DNA of 64,000 bases from Magnolia sinica (Eukaryota > Streptophyta > Magnoliopsida > Magnoliales > Magnoliaceae). Position 1 is the first letter of the stretch. Each line of letters starts with the position of its first letter. This document shows, in pieces, positions 10,841-24,782 of this stretch. The notes below the pieces were generated by a model. The model was given only the letters and a program-made list of their open reading frames with translations, had not been told where the DNA came from and ran no database searches. The stretch spans positions 48,663,001 through 48,727,000 of the forward strand of contig NC_080578.1 in the NCBI RefSeq assembly GCF_029962835.1. The letters run 5' to 3'. The translations under genes were made by a program, and so were the position numbers.

Positions 10841-12440
10841 GTTTCTCTCTCTACTTCTCTTTATCTCTTTTCTTTCCTAGATTTTAGTGTTGCTTCGAGG
10901 AGAAGTCTATTTTAGGAAGGAGCTTTTATTGCCTCCTTAATAGCTTCTAGCGGCTTCTAGCGTAACTAATCAAAAGATTAGTTACAGCTTCCTTTCTAAA
11001 CACGGGAGTTAAGGGGCACAATCTGTAAGATCTAGCTTTCATGGTCCAGGTCTAATGGTATGGATAAGTTTCTGTATGTATGACCCGTCGAATGGATGTG
11101 CTTGATCGATGAACAAGGCCCACTCTGTGATGATGGGTTCTTGATGTAAACAGAGAAGATGAGAGGGTCTCCCATGGTGATTCTTCTTTTACAACATGAT
11201 CTATTAATCTGGCCCTTCTAGATGGACCGGATAAGTCCATAGACCACTATGGGGCCCACCATTTACAACCATAATTCCTGCACTAATGATGGTCCTCGAT
11301 AATTTCGGTCACAAAAACTTCTCGTGCGGGAATGAGTTTCTCGTGAAAGCTTGTTGTCCCATTGGATAGCAATTTTGCTTGCCCTAGGACTAACGCACGA
11401 GATTGCTCTTGGGGACATTTCTAGATGTCGAAGAGCGAGTGGGATCGCATCTTTGCTAAAATGAAAAGATTCTTTCCGACCACCAAAAGCTCGAGTTGTA
11501 ACTTCCAAAAAATTTTGTTATTTATTTGAAGGGTGAGGATTTCATCCTGAATGAATGCCTTAGATTTTCCTTGGTGCAGATTGCCAACGTGACGTAACCA
11601 CAATAGACCAAGCCTTTTAGTTCGTTGCACACGCGACTTTTTCACCTGAGACTTTGCATATGATGATATTTTCAGTTGTCGAAACTAGATGGGCCCCAGT
11701 CAGAATCATGCATTCATCACGATGGATGGTTCAGATCTCTCAGATGGCTCGTGGTGGTGGGCCACAATTCAAACAATGAATGACTATCCATTTAAACCAC
11801 AATCAGCAGGAAAATGGGAGGAAGAAAATCCTCCTTTTTTTAGAGGATTCTCGGGTTAACACGGTCAAACCGTGTTGACAATTTCGGTGTGCCGTGGGAG
11901 CACCACCCTTGGTGTGCACATCAATTGTGTCGGGTCCACTGTGATGTATTCTCTAAATCCACTCCATCCCTTCACTTTGGAGGTCTCAATAGGGGTCTCT
12001 GACTAATGATTAGGCAGATCCAAAGCATAGGTGGGTCATATAACTTGATTTTTAGTTATTTTATTGATTCTCATCAATCAAACAGTTGGATTGACTAGTA
12101 TTTAATTGTCGATAACCTTAAGGATCCTAAAGAATGTTTAGGTGTGATGTGGGACTTGGAGATGAAACCAAATAATCCATTCTGTGTTTCCAAAGGATGG
12201 ACCGTACAATGGAATGTTGTAAAGCCGATGAACAGTGGTTTTGATGTTTTGACGTTCTATCTTGAAAATCAATGGATGGATGGCTTGATCTATGGATGGA
12301 TATTACTTATAATAGTCAAACTTAGGCTAGATCATAGGCGATTATTCAATTAAGTTAAATTCATGTTTATACTAATTCAAGCCTTCTTGGTAACACTCGA
12401 GTACTGAAAAGTACGGGGTGTTTGACAACATTAACCTTTC
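10841..12440. other. Unassigned non-coding stretch
   Basis: No supportable gene. The part from 10841 to 11040 begins with a CT-rich run and then an imperfect repeat 'tagcttctagcggcttctagcg'. From 11040 to 12430 there are several GGGCCCACC / TGGGCCCC fragments typical of the MITE-like repeats elsewhere in the window (11250, 11690, 11935). Short open frames here show no recognisable domain. Confidence 0.5.
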
Positions 12441-12964
12441 ACCTTGCATAACTCTTTAGCTCATTTTTGCTCTTCTCTCTGTCACTTGGAATTGGTTCGT
12501 AATATAGTTATTGCCTTGGAGATTTTGAGTCGGAAAAAAGAATTGCCATTGCTTAAGGATAAAGCTTTCAGAACTACAGGGATGATTTCTAGTCATCATA
12601 AAGAGCATAGTTGTCTCCAAGAGTAGTTGAACACTTCTAAGCATAACATAATAGTCATTGATAAGGAGATAGTCAACCTTAAGGAACATATAGTTGCTCT
12701 TAAAGTCCATAAATAGGAGGAGGAACTGAAGGTGAGTAAAATCAGAGCTAGTATGGAAGACAATGCTCATATTGCTGATCTTGAGAAGTTAGAACTTTTG
12801 AAGATGAAGCTAAGATAGTTTCTTTGGAGCAAGAATTGGTTGGTGCCCCTGACCAGGCCAGACTCATTGTGGATGCTGAATTAGATACTGCAGTTTCCCA
12901 CATACAATTTAAGCAAGATTTGCATAAATATATGACTTCTTTGGGTGTCTCGGAGGAATTGTAA
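12441..12964 (+). pseudogene. Coiled-coil protein fragment, C-terminal part
   Basis: A plus-strand coding-like stretch rich in Lys, Glu and Leu. It reads in one frame from about 12441 to 12815 with two TAG stops (12624-12626 and about 12714). It then shifts frame and runs AKIVSLEQELVGAPDQ to a final stop TAA at 12962-12964. The heptad pattern suggests a coiled coil. It resembles the C-terminal coiled coils of transposon-borne plant-mobile-domain proteins, but the conserved domain itself is not visible here, so that is a guess. If it belongs to element G it would be an antisense extra ORF, as described for Tat-lineage elements. Confidence 0.4.
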
Positions 12965-13318
12965 TAATTTCATAATTGATATGTATCGTTATTTTATCAT
13001 ATATGAAATTTCAACATCACTTTCAAAGTAATTTATAAGCATAAATGTCTTGTAATAGCAGATGTTCATATTTATCTGCATATTTTATAATTGGAAAGCA
13101 TAATACGATAAATGTATACATGTATGTCAAGCTTTCCATGCATCAATTCAGGGCCTTAACTGCATATTTTAGTGTGATGCACAACTTGAAAGTATAATAC
13201 ATTAAGATAATACAATAGCAACATGTCCTTTTGTCAACATTCCCTACATGATGTTTATTTTCAATGGGTCGAACTATTTTGAAGTTGAGTTAGTACCTAA
13301 GGCACCACACACAATTTT

Positions 13319-13483
13319 AGCTCTTGAGTAGTTGGAGCAATCATAGTTTAAGCTCTTAAGTAGTTGGAGCAAACACAGTTTTTTAGGCTCTTAAGTAGTT
13401 GGAGCAAACACAGTTTTTTAGGCTCTTAAGTAGTTAAGGAAAATACTGTTTTTTAGGCTCTTAATTAGTTGGAGAAAATAGGA
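13319..13483. repeat. Tandem repeat, about 31-36 bp x 5
   Basis: Five units beginning near 13319, 13350, 13385, 13421 and 13456, each of the form 'gctcttaagtagttggagca' followed by 'aacacagttttttag'. The middle units are nearly identical; the outer ones have diverged. Confidence 0.85.
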
Positions 13484-13938
13484 CTTATGCAAATGTCTTA
13501 TGTAACTCTTAAGAGTTCACTGAACCACAACAGTTAGGGGAGTCTACAAATTGCGGTCCATCAGAGGGACTGAGTGAAGCTACCGAGGCAGTGAACTCTG
13601 TAGGATTTATGCGTAGGTTTGGCCTCAGTAACTCTCTAGAGTTTATGGGGCTCACAAGGTTACCTCTTTGGGTACTTGATCCAAGGTCACCAGTCTATCG
13701 ATGAGGAGGGAGCTCATTTAGAGGTCAACCCTTCCCCATGAGTTTCTACTGAAATCAAGCAAAGAACCTTGGGGGGTCTTGCACATGGTTGGCATATCTA
13801 TGGATGAACCAAAGATCTTACACTGCGGCCTGCTTTTTTTTCTCTTGCATAATCCGAACCCATTCATGAGGGGGCATTTTCTCTCACCTTCTCTCATGCT
13901 GCTGTTAAAGAGAGATACAGGCGGTATTAATCTCACGC

Positions 13939-14450
13939 GTGGTTAGCCTTCATGAACTTTGAGTTGTTGGCGCTCTTCACTATCCACATGGGTCTAAGCA
14001 TGTGGTTACCTTCGCGAGCTTTTTAAGGCCACTTGCTTCTATCGTTGCCCGCATAATATATATGGTGAATTGGCGATATAACATAGGCGTCATATGTGGT
14101 TGGCCTTCATGAGCTTTGAGCTGCTAGCGCTCACTGTTGCCTTGCATGTTGATATAGGGCTAACATGTGGTTGGCCTACTGGGGCGTTCACCATTGCTGT
14201 AAATGATAAATTGCCATCACTGATAACATAGGATTACACGTGGTTGGCCTACTAGGGTGCTCATAGATGCCATAAATGATAAATCTTCATCACTGATAAT
14301 ATAGGGTTTACACATGGTTAACCTACTGGGGCACTCACCGCTGTCATAAATGATAAATTACCATCGTTGATAACATAGGGCTTACATGTGGTTGGCCTAC
14401 TAGGGTGCTCACCGCTGCCGTAAATGATAAATCACCAATATAGTTAATCC
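13939..14450. repeat. Tandem repeat, about 73 bp x 4 plus diverged units
   Basis: Clear units start at 14169, 14242, 14316 and 14390, each 'ggttggcctact(g/a)gg' followed by 'aaatgataaat' and ending in a 'cataggg(c/t)ttacatgt'-like string. Older, diverged units with 'ggttggccttcatgagctttgag' precede them from 13939. Tandem repeats of this kind between pol and the 3' LTR are common in Tat/Ogre elements, which fits G, but ownership is inferred. Confidence 0.85.
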
Positions 14451-14454
14451 GGTG

Positions 14455-14679
14455 CAGGCAGCGATGATCGATAATTGGTGTTATCATTAATGGCAATAAT
14501 CAGCAATGATATCCATTCGGCAATAATATCATTTTAGCAATGGTCGATGATATTAATAATTCATTTCGGTTGGCGATAATAATTATTCATTTCGTTCGGC
14601 GATAATATTAGCGATGGTCGATGATAATTATATTTTGTGATAGAAGATTTCTCAATGATCATCGATGCTTTATAATAAT
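14455..14679. repeat. AT-rich GATAAT-type simple sequence
   Basis: Irregular repetition of 'gcgataata' and 'gcgatggtcgatgataat', continuing after solo LTR B1 at 17797-17890. B1 is therefore an insertion into this low-complexity block. Confidence 0.7.
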
Positions 14680-17600
14680 TGTAATGACCCAGAAAATTTT
14701 GTGCCAAGACCCGAGTACTACCTCTATTTTCCTTAGAAGTTATTTGTGGGTTACTTAGCGCTAAACTCGATTGCTTGTGAAATTAGCATCAATCACTTTA
14801 AATTTGATCTGCATGACTCAAAACCTGTAGAATAATTAGCGTTAGGTTACTCTGAAATCTGGGATTCATTGTTAAATCCAGTTGCTCTTAGAAATTTTTA
14901 GAAGTTCTGGATCAGACCTGGACCGCGCGTCGAAAGTCCGATAGCGATGATCTTAGGCAGTTATGGTCACCATGTTGGGCTTGACCATCACCTCAAAAAT
15001 CAAGTCCTGATGATGTTCTGGGTCAATTTGATTGAGTCCGAAGTGAAGAGTATGAGAACGGTGAGAAATTAAATATGCTTTTATGAAATCTGAGTCGTGT
15101 CGCTTGCGCGACGATTTTAAGCAATCTGACCATTGGATTCTGACCCAATTTCACTCTCGGATTAGGGAAGGTGGCCCAGGCAGGTCATGGTGCTTGTGGA
15201 CCTGATCGAGTTTCGGTGATCGTTGAATTGAGTGTGGTCCGCCACGGCTGATCTGAAGATCCGATCAGTATGAAAAGTCAGTCTGACCTAGATCCATGGT
15301 CAGTGAGCTTAAGTCCGACCGCACGTGGAAAAAGGCCCACCGGAAGTGTTCCATTGGATCGAGAGAGGCCTGTTTTGGTTATAACCTAAGTATACCTTGG
15401 CCCTGGGGCTATTTTCATCAATGTTAGGCCTATATATAGACCTTAAAACCCTCACTCTCTTTTCCATACGAATTTCCTAATCTTAGCTAAGAAAGAGAGA
15501 GGAAAAGAGAGAGAAAGTGAGATAGAAGTTGGTGAATCATCTTAGATTCTTTCCTGTTACTCTTCATCCTTAAACCATCACTTTCGAATCATTTTTTCAG
15601 CGATTCTAAGTTCCTTTTTAGGTAAGTTAACCTAACCCTAATCTATTTTAGAGCTTAGAAGAGTCTATGTGTTGTTGTAGCTCATTTCTATTTTTGCCTT
15701 AGGTTATCTTGTCGCCGTTGACGAAGACATATCGTCTGAATCAGTTCGGTGCGCTATTTCTGGTTTAAGGTGCGGACTTTAATCTCATGGGTTATGGTTT
15801 TCAAGGCTTTCAATGCCAGCTAATGGTTTATTCTTGTTATGGATGAGATTTCACATGCCCAATGCTATGTTTATTTTGTGTTCCCGATATGCATGTGATA
15901 TATTGAGATTTGTGTATTCTATGTGTATGTAGAAAGTACCGTATACGTATAAAATATGAACTTGTGTTTGCCATGATTATTTGTCATGCACTTCTACTAA
16001 TTGTATGTGTGATAACTCCTTGGCAAAAGGAATTGTCCAAATGTGTGTATTCCAACATACGTCATGTATGTTGACCTATGTATTCTAAGTGTTTGAAGAA
16101 ATGTCTAAATGGTCTAAAGGGTGATATGTTAACCTAATTGTGGGCGTTGAGAAGCGATTCTCAACACTCCTATTGATGTGTATGATTTCCTACATGTAAG
16201 TCACATCCTTTGTTGTTTAACTTCAAGCATTACTTATGTGTAAATCCATGTTAAGTTGATATTCTTCAAATGCTTACATACCACATGATTTGCAGTGATG
16301 TTCCATTACTATTCTAAATTGTTGATATGAATATCTGTTGTAGTGGAATGTGTTTGGGACTATGAAATAGTCTAGGAAATCGGTAATCGGCCTTGAGTTC
16401 GTGGCTGAGGTTGCTTTCGCCACAAAGGACGTGATTTTGAGGAACCCGAGTCGTATTAGAGTTGTTAGCAGTGGTTTGGCCACACGGAGTGTTTGCGCAC
16501 TCTATGTCATTCAACCCAACGTGCGCTCGTGCTAGTCGAGCTTGTCAAGTAACCCAATTGTCCGATGTATGTTCACCATGTATGGACGCTATTGTTTGAA
16601 TCTAGGGTACCAAACTTACCGATGAAATCCTGTTAACCATGGTACCTTGATCCGCTAAGACTCATGAGCCGGACATGGTGGTATGGGACACTGTGGTCGA
16701 GCTGTCGGCCTACGCTAGGGTGACGAGCTTCCCCGTAATGACCAGTGAACAACTAAACTCGTGAGCCGATTATGGTGGTATGGGACACTATATTCGTGTT
16801 GTCGGCCTACATTAATTGATGATGAGCCCTTTGTAGTGACCTCGAGCATACCTGGATACCGCATTGAGGTGACGAGCCTTATTGTAGTAACGAAGGTATG
16901 ATAGGCGTGCATTGATTGGTGACGAGCCCTTTGCAACGACCTAAAACCATATGATCGTCTGAGATTACCTAGGACTGACAACCCTAGAATGGATCACTAT
17001 TTGGAAATTGATATGAGGAAGGTAACTTAGCTTCCCAATCCTGCTATATGAAAAGGACTAATAACAACTTGGTAATCATATTCATGCACCGCATTGCATG
17101 TGCCTGGAAGAGGTGGAGCACTTGAGGTGGTGTCATGCGTAACGTAAGATGAAGACGCTGAGGGTGTACACGCGAGGGCACGCATTATTCTACATACATC
17201 CTTGCACTAACAAGAGTACTTAGGACATGTTTAATTGTCCTACTTTATCATTACTGCTTGATTGAATTGATAACATGTTAACCTTTGCTTTATTGTTCCA
17301 CTGAGTTGATCACTCACTCCCACGTTCTGGGGCGGTGTTTAAACACCCACCAGACTTTGTCTTAGATGCAGATATTGATGCAACCCCTGAGGCAGAGCAG
17401 GAGTTCAAGGATAATGAGGCTGCATTTTCTTTTATGCAGTTTTCAGGCGGGTTCTAGTGAGCCATGTCCTGATGTGCGCGAGATTCTGGGATTTCTTTTT
17501 GGGAATAGATGATGTCATTTGATACTTGTAATTTTAATAGTAACACTTGTAAGTATGACCTGGTATGTATATGTATTTCAGGGATTTACACATGTACACA

Positions 17601-17791
17601 TATATTTCTTTAAGTCTTCCGCTTGCGTTCTTCACTTATCCCTGAATTATGTTTGCAATTTGGCTTAATCTATTCCATGTTTTATGCACTCTTGCAGACA
17701 ACATACATCCATCATCAAATATGTTGCATAAGTGATGTTTTGAAACTCGGGAGCTGAGTTATGCTCGACCCCCGAATTTCAGGGCGTTACA
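14680..17791 (+). mobile_element. Solo-LTR family B, copy B1
   Basis: A 3112-bp insertion starting TGTAATGACCC and ending GGGCGTTACA, with a perfect 5-bp duplication ATAAT (14675-14679 and 17792-17796). A TATATATA box at 15431-15438 gives the orientation, and a CT/GA-rich leader follows. There is no coding region and no second LTR. B2 and B3 are full-length relatives in the other orientation. The start resembles long LTRs of Del/Tekay gypsy elements; that lineage call is inference. Confidence 0.88.
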
Positions 17792-17796
17792 ATAAT

Positions 17797-18240
17797 ATTC
17801 CGTAATTATTGCGATAACAATGATAAGCAACGATGTCTAGATAATTGATGATAATGGCAATAACCAACAATATCTCAATAATTTGAGATAATTTTTTTAA
17901 TGTATATAAGGCGGTAATTCTTTGGCAATTTGAAGGTTGCATGTTAACTGTTAATACTCATATCATCATTGTTATCGCAGATTCTTTGATTTTCATTTTA
18001 TCATCAATTACTAACTAAAAAAGCCTTTATGGAGCTTCAGGAGAGACAACATCTTCGTAAATCTGTTCTTTATTTAGAGCAATATCTAAAGAATACATAT
18101 GCTTTACAGAGAGTTCCTTGCAATCATAGAGTTATACTTGTCCTTCCCCTTTTTGATTGGGACAGATTCTCTTGATAATCTTTTGCAATCAAAATTTTAC
18201 TCAATTTTTTAAGATGATATTCTTTTGATAAATCAAGTGT
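17797..18240. other. Degraded element sequence between B1 and the G protease
   Basis: The first 90 bases continue the GATAAT block. A TATATAAGG string lies at 17903. From 18027 a plus-strand frame (MELQERQHLRKSV, then EQYLKNTYALQRVP) looks coding-like but ends after about 50 codons. I do not recognise it. Confidence 0.3.
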
Positions 18241-18799
18241 TGACAGATGTTCTATCGTATTGCCTATTTTGATTTAGAATCCAATGGGCCTCTTTATGGG
18301 ATTGGAATTGTCCCCGGTTCTATGGATGACCGTAATGGCTCTCTGATCACATTTTGCATATATTTCGTCAAGGGACATAGCTTTTCATTTCATTCTCTTT
18401 CATTATGGGAGGTGCCCATAGTCCGTGAAACTTTTCCCATATTCTTTCACTTACACCGATCGGGACTTAAATACATTTGCCATTACCTAGTCTTGTAGAT
18501 TCATCACAGTCGAACCCCATATTTTTCATAATCTTTCAACTAATTGTGTTGTATCTTTTTAGAACCTCTAACGAGAGGTTATCATAAGCCACTATTTCAT
18601 TCATCCCTTCTTATGCTTCCTCCTTTGACGGAGTATAAAATTTGATTGGCTCTGAATTGCTTGAGTTAGGCTGTACATGGAACCTTTTTGGCATAATAGG
18701 GAACAGTTTACTTCTTTCAGCTCGTAGTACTAGTACTATAAAGTTTAACTGTAATATTTCCACCTATTCTGGTGACAACAATGTCAGAGGGGGTTGGCC

Positions 18800-19531
18800 A
18801 GACTATCTTAGATGTTTCGGCACATAGTAAAATTTCTTCCTTTTGCCCTTCTTTTAACTCAATTCCATTTTCAAGATTTCTTTTTCCACTACCAATATCT
18901 TGTTACCATCCGCTATTATGTCCCTTTTATTTTCTTCTTCACTTTCTTCTGTTGCGAATTCATGGTAATAACTTGCATCAGTGAAGAAAGATTCTACCTC
19001 TATAGATGGTTTTATGTCAGCTACTACTTTATATTGAAGGCCATTCTTGTGGTATTTAAAACACTGGTGCAGGTAGATGTCACAATACCATACTGATGTA
19101 TCCATGGTCGTCCCAGGAGGAGATTATACGTCATTAATGCATTGATTACATGACACAACGTTTATGATTAAATCTTATATCTCCATTGTTAATTAAATTT
19201 TTCCCAATGCGCGTTGGCCATCTTGATTGAAGCCCTGAATCATCATCCTACTGGAATGCAAATGAGAATGGCAATATCCTAGCTTACTGAGCATATTCAG
19301 CGATAATAAGTTCACTGCAGAGCCATTGTCCAACATTATCCACTTAACTTATTTCTCGCGAATATGACTAATAAGCATTAATGGTCTATTATGTTCCCTA
19401 CCATCCGCTAAATCTTCATCGGAGAAGGCAATGATGGACATGCAATTGTATGTTTCTACCACTTCGGGTGTATCGGCCTGTGAGAGGTGATTTTCTTTTC
19501 TCGATTCTATATTTTCCATTTTAACAAGCAA
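18800..19531 (-). pseudogene. Gypsy gag-pol relic: aspartic protease region
   Basis: Minus-strand translation reads, with breaks, FSDEDLADGREHNRPLMLI, then DNGSAVNLLSL (the retroviral protease DTG/DSG-like site, here DNGS), then MIQGFNQDGQRALG, then LHQCFKY and KVVADIKPS. This is the standard order of the protease and linker region in Tat-like elements. The enzyme would process the Gag-Pol polyprotein. In-frame stops (for example just after HIREK near 19349) break it. Confidence 0.7.
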
Positions 19532-21638
19532 TGTTTTTCTATACCATCATCTGATAAGGCTTGAATTAGCATTTGATGAAAGTCTTTTGACAATTGTAAT
19601 GCATCGTATATACTCAACCAAGCAAGGATGTAAGACCTGCATCCTAGCCTATACTCCGTAGGTTTCCGCGGTCCTCCCGGTCAAATTTCGGTGACCTGCG
19701 ACGCGTAGACAGCAGTTGCGCGTGATCCTGAGTCGTATCCCATATATCAGAGTCAGCTCGACTTGAAACTTGTATCCTTACGACCACGTCGTCGCCACGG
19801 TTCCAACGCCACATCTTGCATACCGATCCGATACCCTAGCCAGGAGATGTGGGCCTGCGTTCAGTTTGAGAAAAACACCACGTGTTTGCAATCCCAAGAG
19901 AATCTCTACATCATGTCCCATCAATTAATCAATCAATCACCTCATGTCAAGTACAAGAGCAGCCTCAAAGTTAACTCTTTCTCACCCTCTCTCTTACACA
20001 CTCATACATGTCAAGTACACCATTACCTCACATCCATCACTCACACCCATCACCTCTCTTACAACCACCCTCTCTCTCTCTCTTTCTCTTCACATTTTCC
20101 AAGAAACAAAGGTGAAGAAAAAAAAAGTGGACGTCCAAGCCATCCCAAGTGAGAAAAGTGAGTATTGTGTGGCCCACTTCCCCTTCCAAAATCCTTCATC
20201 CTAGCCATTCATTTCTCATCATCTTCCATTAAAGAGGGACACAAGGAGATCGGCGTTCCATCGGAACATGAAAATTGAATGGTGGGTGCTTTATAGGCCT
20301 AGATTTAATGCTTTGATGATGAACCAAGTGAGGCCTACCGATTGATGGTATGAATCTCACTTTGGACCCTAAGTGTGGCCGATGGCCTACCTTGATTTTT
20401 ACGATCATTCCTTGATGGGGCCATTCTCCATGGACCCCATCATGATGTGTATTTTCCTTGCATGAATAGGGTCATCTAGACCTTGCATTTTGGTGGAGAA
20501 ATGATCTCCACCGTTGATTTTAATCGGTGGGCCCACATGTAATGGGACTCACTTGATGTATGTTGTAATGAATGGAAGGGAAGGCCCATAGTGCCGAGGT
20601 CCCTTCATCATCACGTCTCTCTCTCTCTCTCGCTGTCTCTCCTCCCTTTATTTTGTGGCACACATAATGAGTGTATGTGATGTTCAAACCATCCATCAAA
20701 TGGACCCCACAATCGTTCAAGCTATGTGGGCCCTACCCTCTGGATGGATGATGGGAAAACACAAATAGCAACTTGATCCAAATCACATGGGCCACGTCCA
20801 TGTGGGACCCACTGTGATGAAATGTATGTTCACACCATCCAGCATCCCTGGACGCTGGACATGTAGTGAAGTGTGACAGGCAGTGGGAGGTCCAGCACGT
20901 CTGGACGTGATCCGTGAAAAACAAAAATATCACCTTAATTCTATACTTTTTGGGTGGGCCACTCATGTAAGCCCCTCCTTGATGTATAAGTCTAATCCAT
21001 GCCGTCCATTCCATTCCCTAGCTAATTATAGGCGTTGAGCCGAAAGATGAGGCCAATCTGACTATCTGGCGGGCCATAACATAGAAAATAGTATTTCTAT
21101 CATTGAAATCCACCCTGATGTTTCTGTACACCAAAACATGTCGAACATTGGGCTTGATGGGTCTGTCTTGGGCCATAGAACCAATGGTTGGGTTGGATTC
21201 CCCTGATGCGGGCCCCACCTGTGAAAATCCTTAAGAAAACCCAAAAACAAGAAAAAGAAACAGATGAGCAACAGGCGCTTCTGCCATCAGTGGACGCAGC
21301 AGCGTCCTGCGCTATGGCTTAAATGGGGCAGGGACGTGGGTCCCATACGTGGGCCCCACTGTGATGTGTGCTGAACATCACACCGTGCATTTGGTGGGGC
21401 CCTTTTCGCTGTGAGCCCCACTCCAAAGATCACCCGTATGTGGTGCTTAGGTGGCCGACATCACAGGGAATAGTGGAGGATTGAACGTCTGCCATTGAAA
21501 CCCTTTGGGTTTCATAGAAGTTTGAATCATTATGAAATTTGTTTTCCTCTTTAACCGGGTCTCTGTGACCTTATCAACTAGTGGATGGAAAATAAACGTT
21601 ATGGTGGGGCCCACTTGAGACCCACCTGTGAGGGGGTT

Positions 21639-24600
21639 TGTAACGCCCTGAAATTCGGGGGTCGAGCATAACTCAGCTCCCGAGTTTCAAAACATCACTT
21701 ATGCAACATATTTGATGATGGATGTATATTGTCTGTATTAGTGCATAAAACATGGAATAGATTAAGCCAAATAGCAAATATAATTCAGGGATAAGTGAAG
21801 AAAGCAAGCGGAAGACTTATAGAAATATATGTGTACAAGTGCAAATTCCTGAAGTACATATACATACCAGGTCGCAATGAAAGTGTTACTATCAAAATTA
21901 CAAGTATTAAATTACATCATTTAATTCCCAAAGAAATCCCAACATCCCGCGCATCAGAACAAGGCTCACTAAAACCCATCTGAAAACTGGATAAAAGAGA
22001 AAGCAGCCTCATTATCATCAATCTCCCGCTTTGCCTCAGAAGTCGCATCAACATCTACAACATCAGAACCTAAGACAGAGTCTGGTGGGTGTTTAACACC
22101 GCCCCAGAACGTGGGAGTGAGTGGTCAACTCGGTGGAACAATAAAGCACAGGTTAACATGTTATCAGTTCAATCAAGCAGTAATGATAAAGCAGAATAAT
22201 TAAACATGTCCTAAGTACTCTTGTTAATGCAAGGATGCATGTAGAATGATGTGTGCCCTCACGCGTACACCCTCAGCGTCTTCATCTTACGTTATGCATG
22301 ACACCACCTCAAAGTGCGCCACGTCTACAAAGCACATGCAAATGCGGTGCATGAATATGATTACCTAGTTGTTATTAGTCCTTTTCATACAGCAGGATTG
22401 GGAAGCTAAGATACCTTCCTCATATCACCATCCAAACAGTGATCCATTCTAGGGTCGTCAATCCTAGGCATCTCATACGATCATATGGTTTGAGGTCGTT
22501 GCAAAGGGCTCGTCACCAATCAATGCACGCCTATCATACCTTCGTTACTACACCAAGGCTCGTCACCTCGATGCGATATCCAGGCATGCTCGAGGTCACT
22601 ATAAAGGGCTCGTCACCTCGATGCGGTATCCAAGCATGCTCGAGGTCACTATAAAGGGCTCGTCACCAATCAATGTAGGCCGACAGCACGAATATAGTGT
22701 CCCATACCACCATAATCGGCTCACGAGTTTAGTTGCTCACTGGTCACTACGGGGAGCCTTGTCGCCCCAGCGTAGGCCGACAGTTCGACCACGGTGTCCC
22801 ATACCACCATGTCCGGCTCATGAGTCTTAGCGGATCAAGGTACCATGGTTAATAGGATTTCATTGGTAAGTTCGGTACCCTAGATTCAAACAGTAGCGTC
22901 CATACATGGTGAATATACATCGGACAATCGGGTTACTTGACGAACTCGACTAGCACGAGTGCACGTTGGGTTGAACGATATAGAGTGCGCAAACACTCCG
23001 CATGGCCAAACCACTGCCGACAACTCTAATACGACCCGGGTTCGTCTAATCACGTCATACGTGGCGAAAGCAACCTCAGCCACGATCTTAAGGCCAATTA
23101 CTGATTCCCTGGACTAATGCATAGTCCCACACACATTACACTACAACAGATAATCGTATTGAATGTAAAACAGTAAAGGAACAACAACTCAAATCATGCG
23201 GTACATAAGCATTTGAAGAATATCAACTTAACATAAATGTAAGCATAAGTAATACTTGAAATTAAACAACAAGGAATGTAACTTACAAGAAGGAAATCAT
23301 ACACACTAGTGGGAGAGTTAAGAATCACTTCTCAACGCCCATACTAGGTTGAAATATCACACTTTAGATCATTCAAACATTTCTACAAACACTTAGAATA
23401 CATAATACAACATACATGACGTATGTTGAAATACACACATTTAGACAATTTCTTTTACCAAGGAGTTGTCACACATACATCTAGCATACATACATGACAA
23501 ATAATCATGACAAACACATGTGCATATTTTATACGCATACGGTACTTTATACATACACATAGAATACACAAATCTCAATATAACACATGCATATCAGGAA
23601 CGCAAAATAAACATAACATTTGGCATGTGAAATCTCATCCATAGCAAGAATAAATAATTCACTGGCATTGAAAGCCTTGAAAACCATAACCTATACACTT
23701 AAAGTCCGCACCTTAAGCCAGAAAAGATCACTGAACTGATTTCAGACGAGTTGTCTTCGTCAACGGCGACAAGAATAACCTAAAGCAAGGATAGAAATGA
23801 GATACAACAACACCAAGACTATTCTAAGCTCTATCACAGATTAGGGTTAGGTTAACTTACCCAAAGATGAACTCAGAATCGTCAGAATAACGATTCAAAG
23901 TGAAGGTTAAAGGATGAAGAAGAACAGGAAAGAATCTAAGATGATTCACCAACTTCTCTCTCACTTTCTCTCTTTTCCTTTCTCTTTCCAAGCTAGGGTT
24001 AGGAAATTCGTATGGAAAAGAGAGCTAGGGTTTCAAGGTCTATAAATAGGCCTAATATTGATGAAAATAACCCCAGGGCCAAGGTATACTTAGGGTATAA
24101 CCAAAACCGGCCTCTCACGATCCAACGAAGCACTTCCGGTGGGCCTATTACCACGAAAGGTCGGACTTAAGCTCACTGACCATGGATCTAGGTCAAGCTG
24201 AGTTTTCGTACCAACCAGATCTTCAGATCAGCCATGATGGACCACACTCAATTCAACGGTCACAGAATCTCGATCAGGTCCACAAGCACAAGGACGAGCC
24301 TGGGCCACCTTCCCTGATCAAAGGGTGAAATTGGGTCAGAATCCAACGATCAGATTGCTTAAAATCGTCTCACAAGCGACATGACTTAGATTTCATAAAA
24401 GCTTAATAAATTTCCAACCGTTCTCACACTCTTCACTCCGAACTCAATCAAATCGACCCTGAACATCATCTGGACTTAATTTTCGAGGTAATGATCAAGC
24501 CCAACATGGTGACCGCAACAGCCTAAGATCATCGCTATCGGACTTTCAACGCACGGTCCAGGTCCGATCCAGATCTTCCAAAAATTCCCAAGAATAACTG

Positions 24601-24782
24601 GGTTTAGCGATGGATCCCAGATTTCAGAGTAACATAGCGCTAACTAATCTACAGGTTTCGAGTCATGCAGATATAATTTAAAGTGATTAATGCAGATTTC
24701 ACAAGCAATCGAGTATAGCGCTAATTATCCCAAAAACAACTACTTAAGGAAAGATTAGCACAAAATTTTTCGTGTCATTATA
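21639..24782 (-). mobile_element. Solo-LTR family B, copy B2, nested in A3
   Basis: A minus-oriented B LTR of 3144 bp. On the + strand it begins TGTAACGCCCTGAAATTC and ends ...GTGTCATTATA. The terminal CA has become TA and the flanking duplication is GGGTT versus GTGTT (one mismatch), both fitting an older insertion than B1 or B3. It shares with B1 and B3 the block of 'aagggctcgtcacc' short repeats (22500-22670). Confidence 0.82.

Noticed and set aside
13319..14450. Possible CRISPR-like array of regularly spaced repeats
   Set aside because: Units are contiguous and diverge along their whole length with no constant repeat / unique spacer pattern, and the context is eukaryotic.
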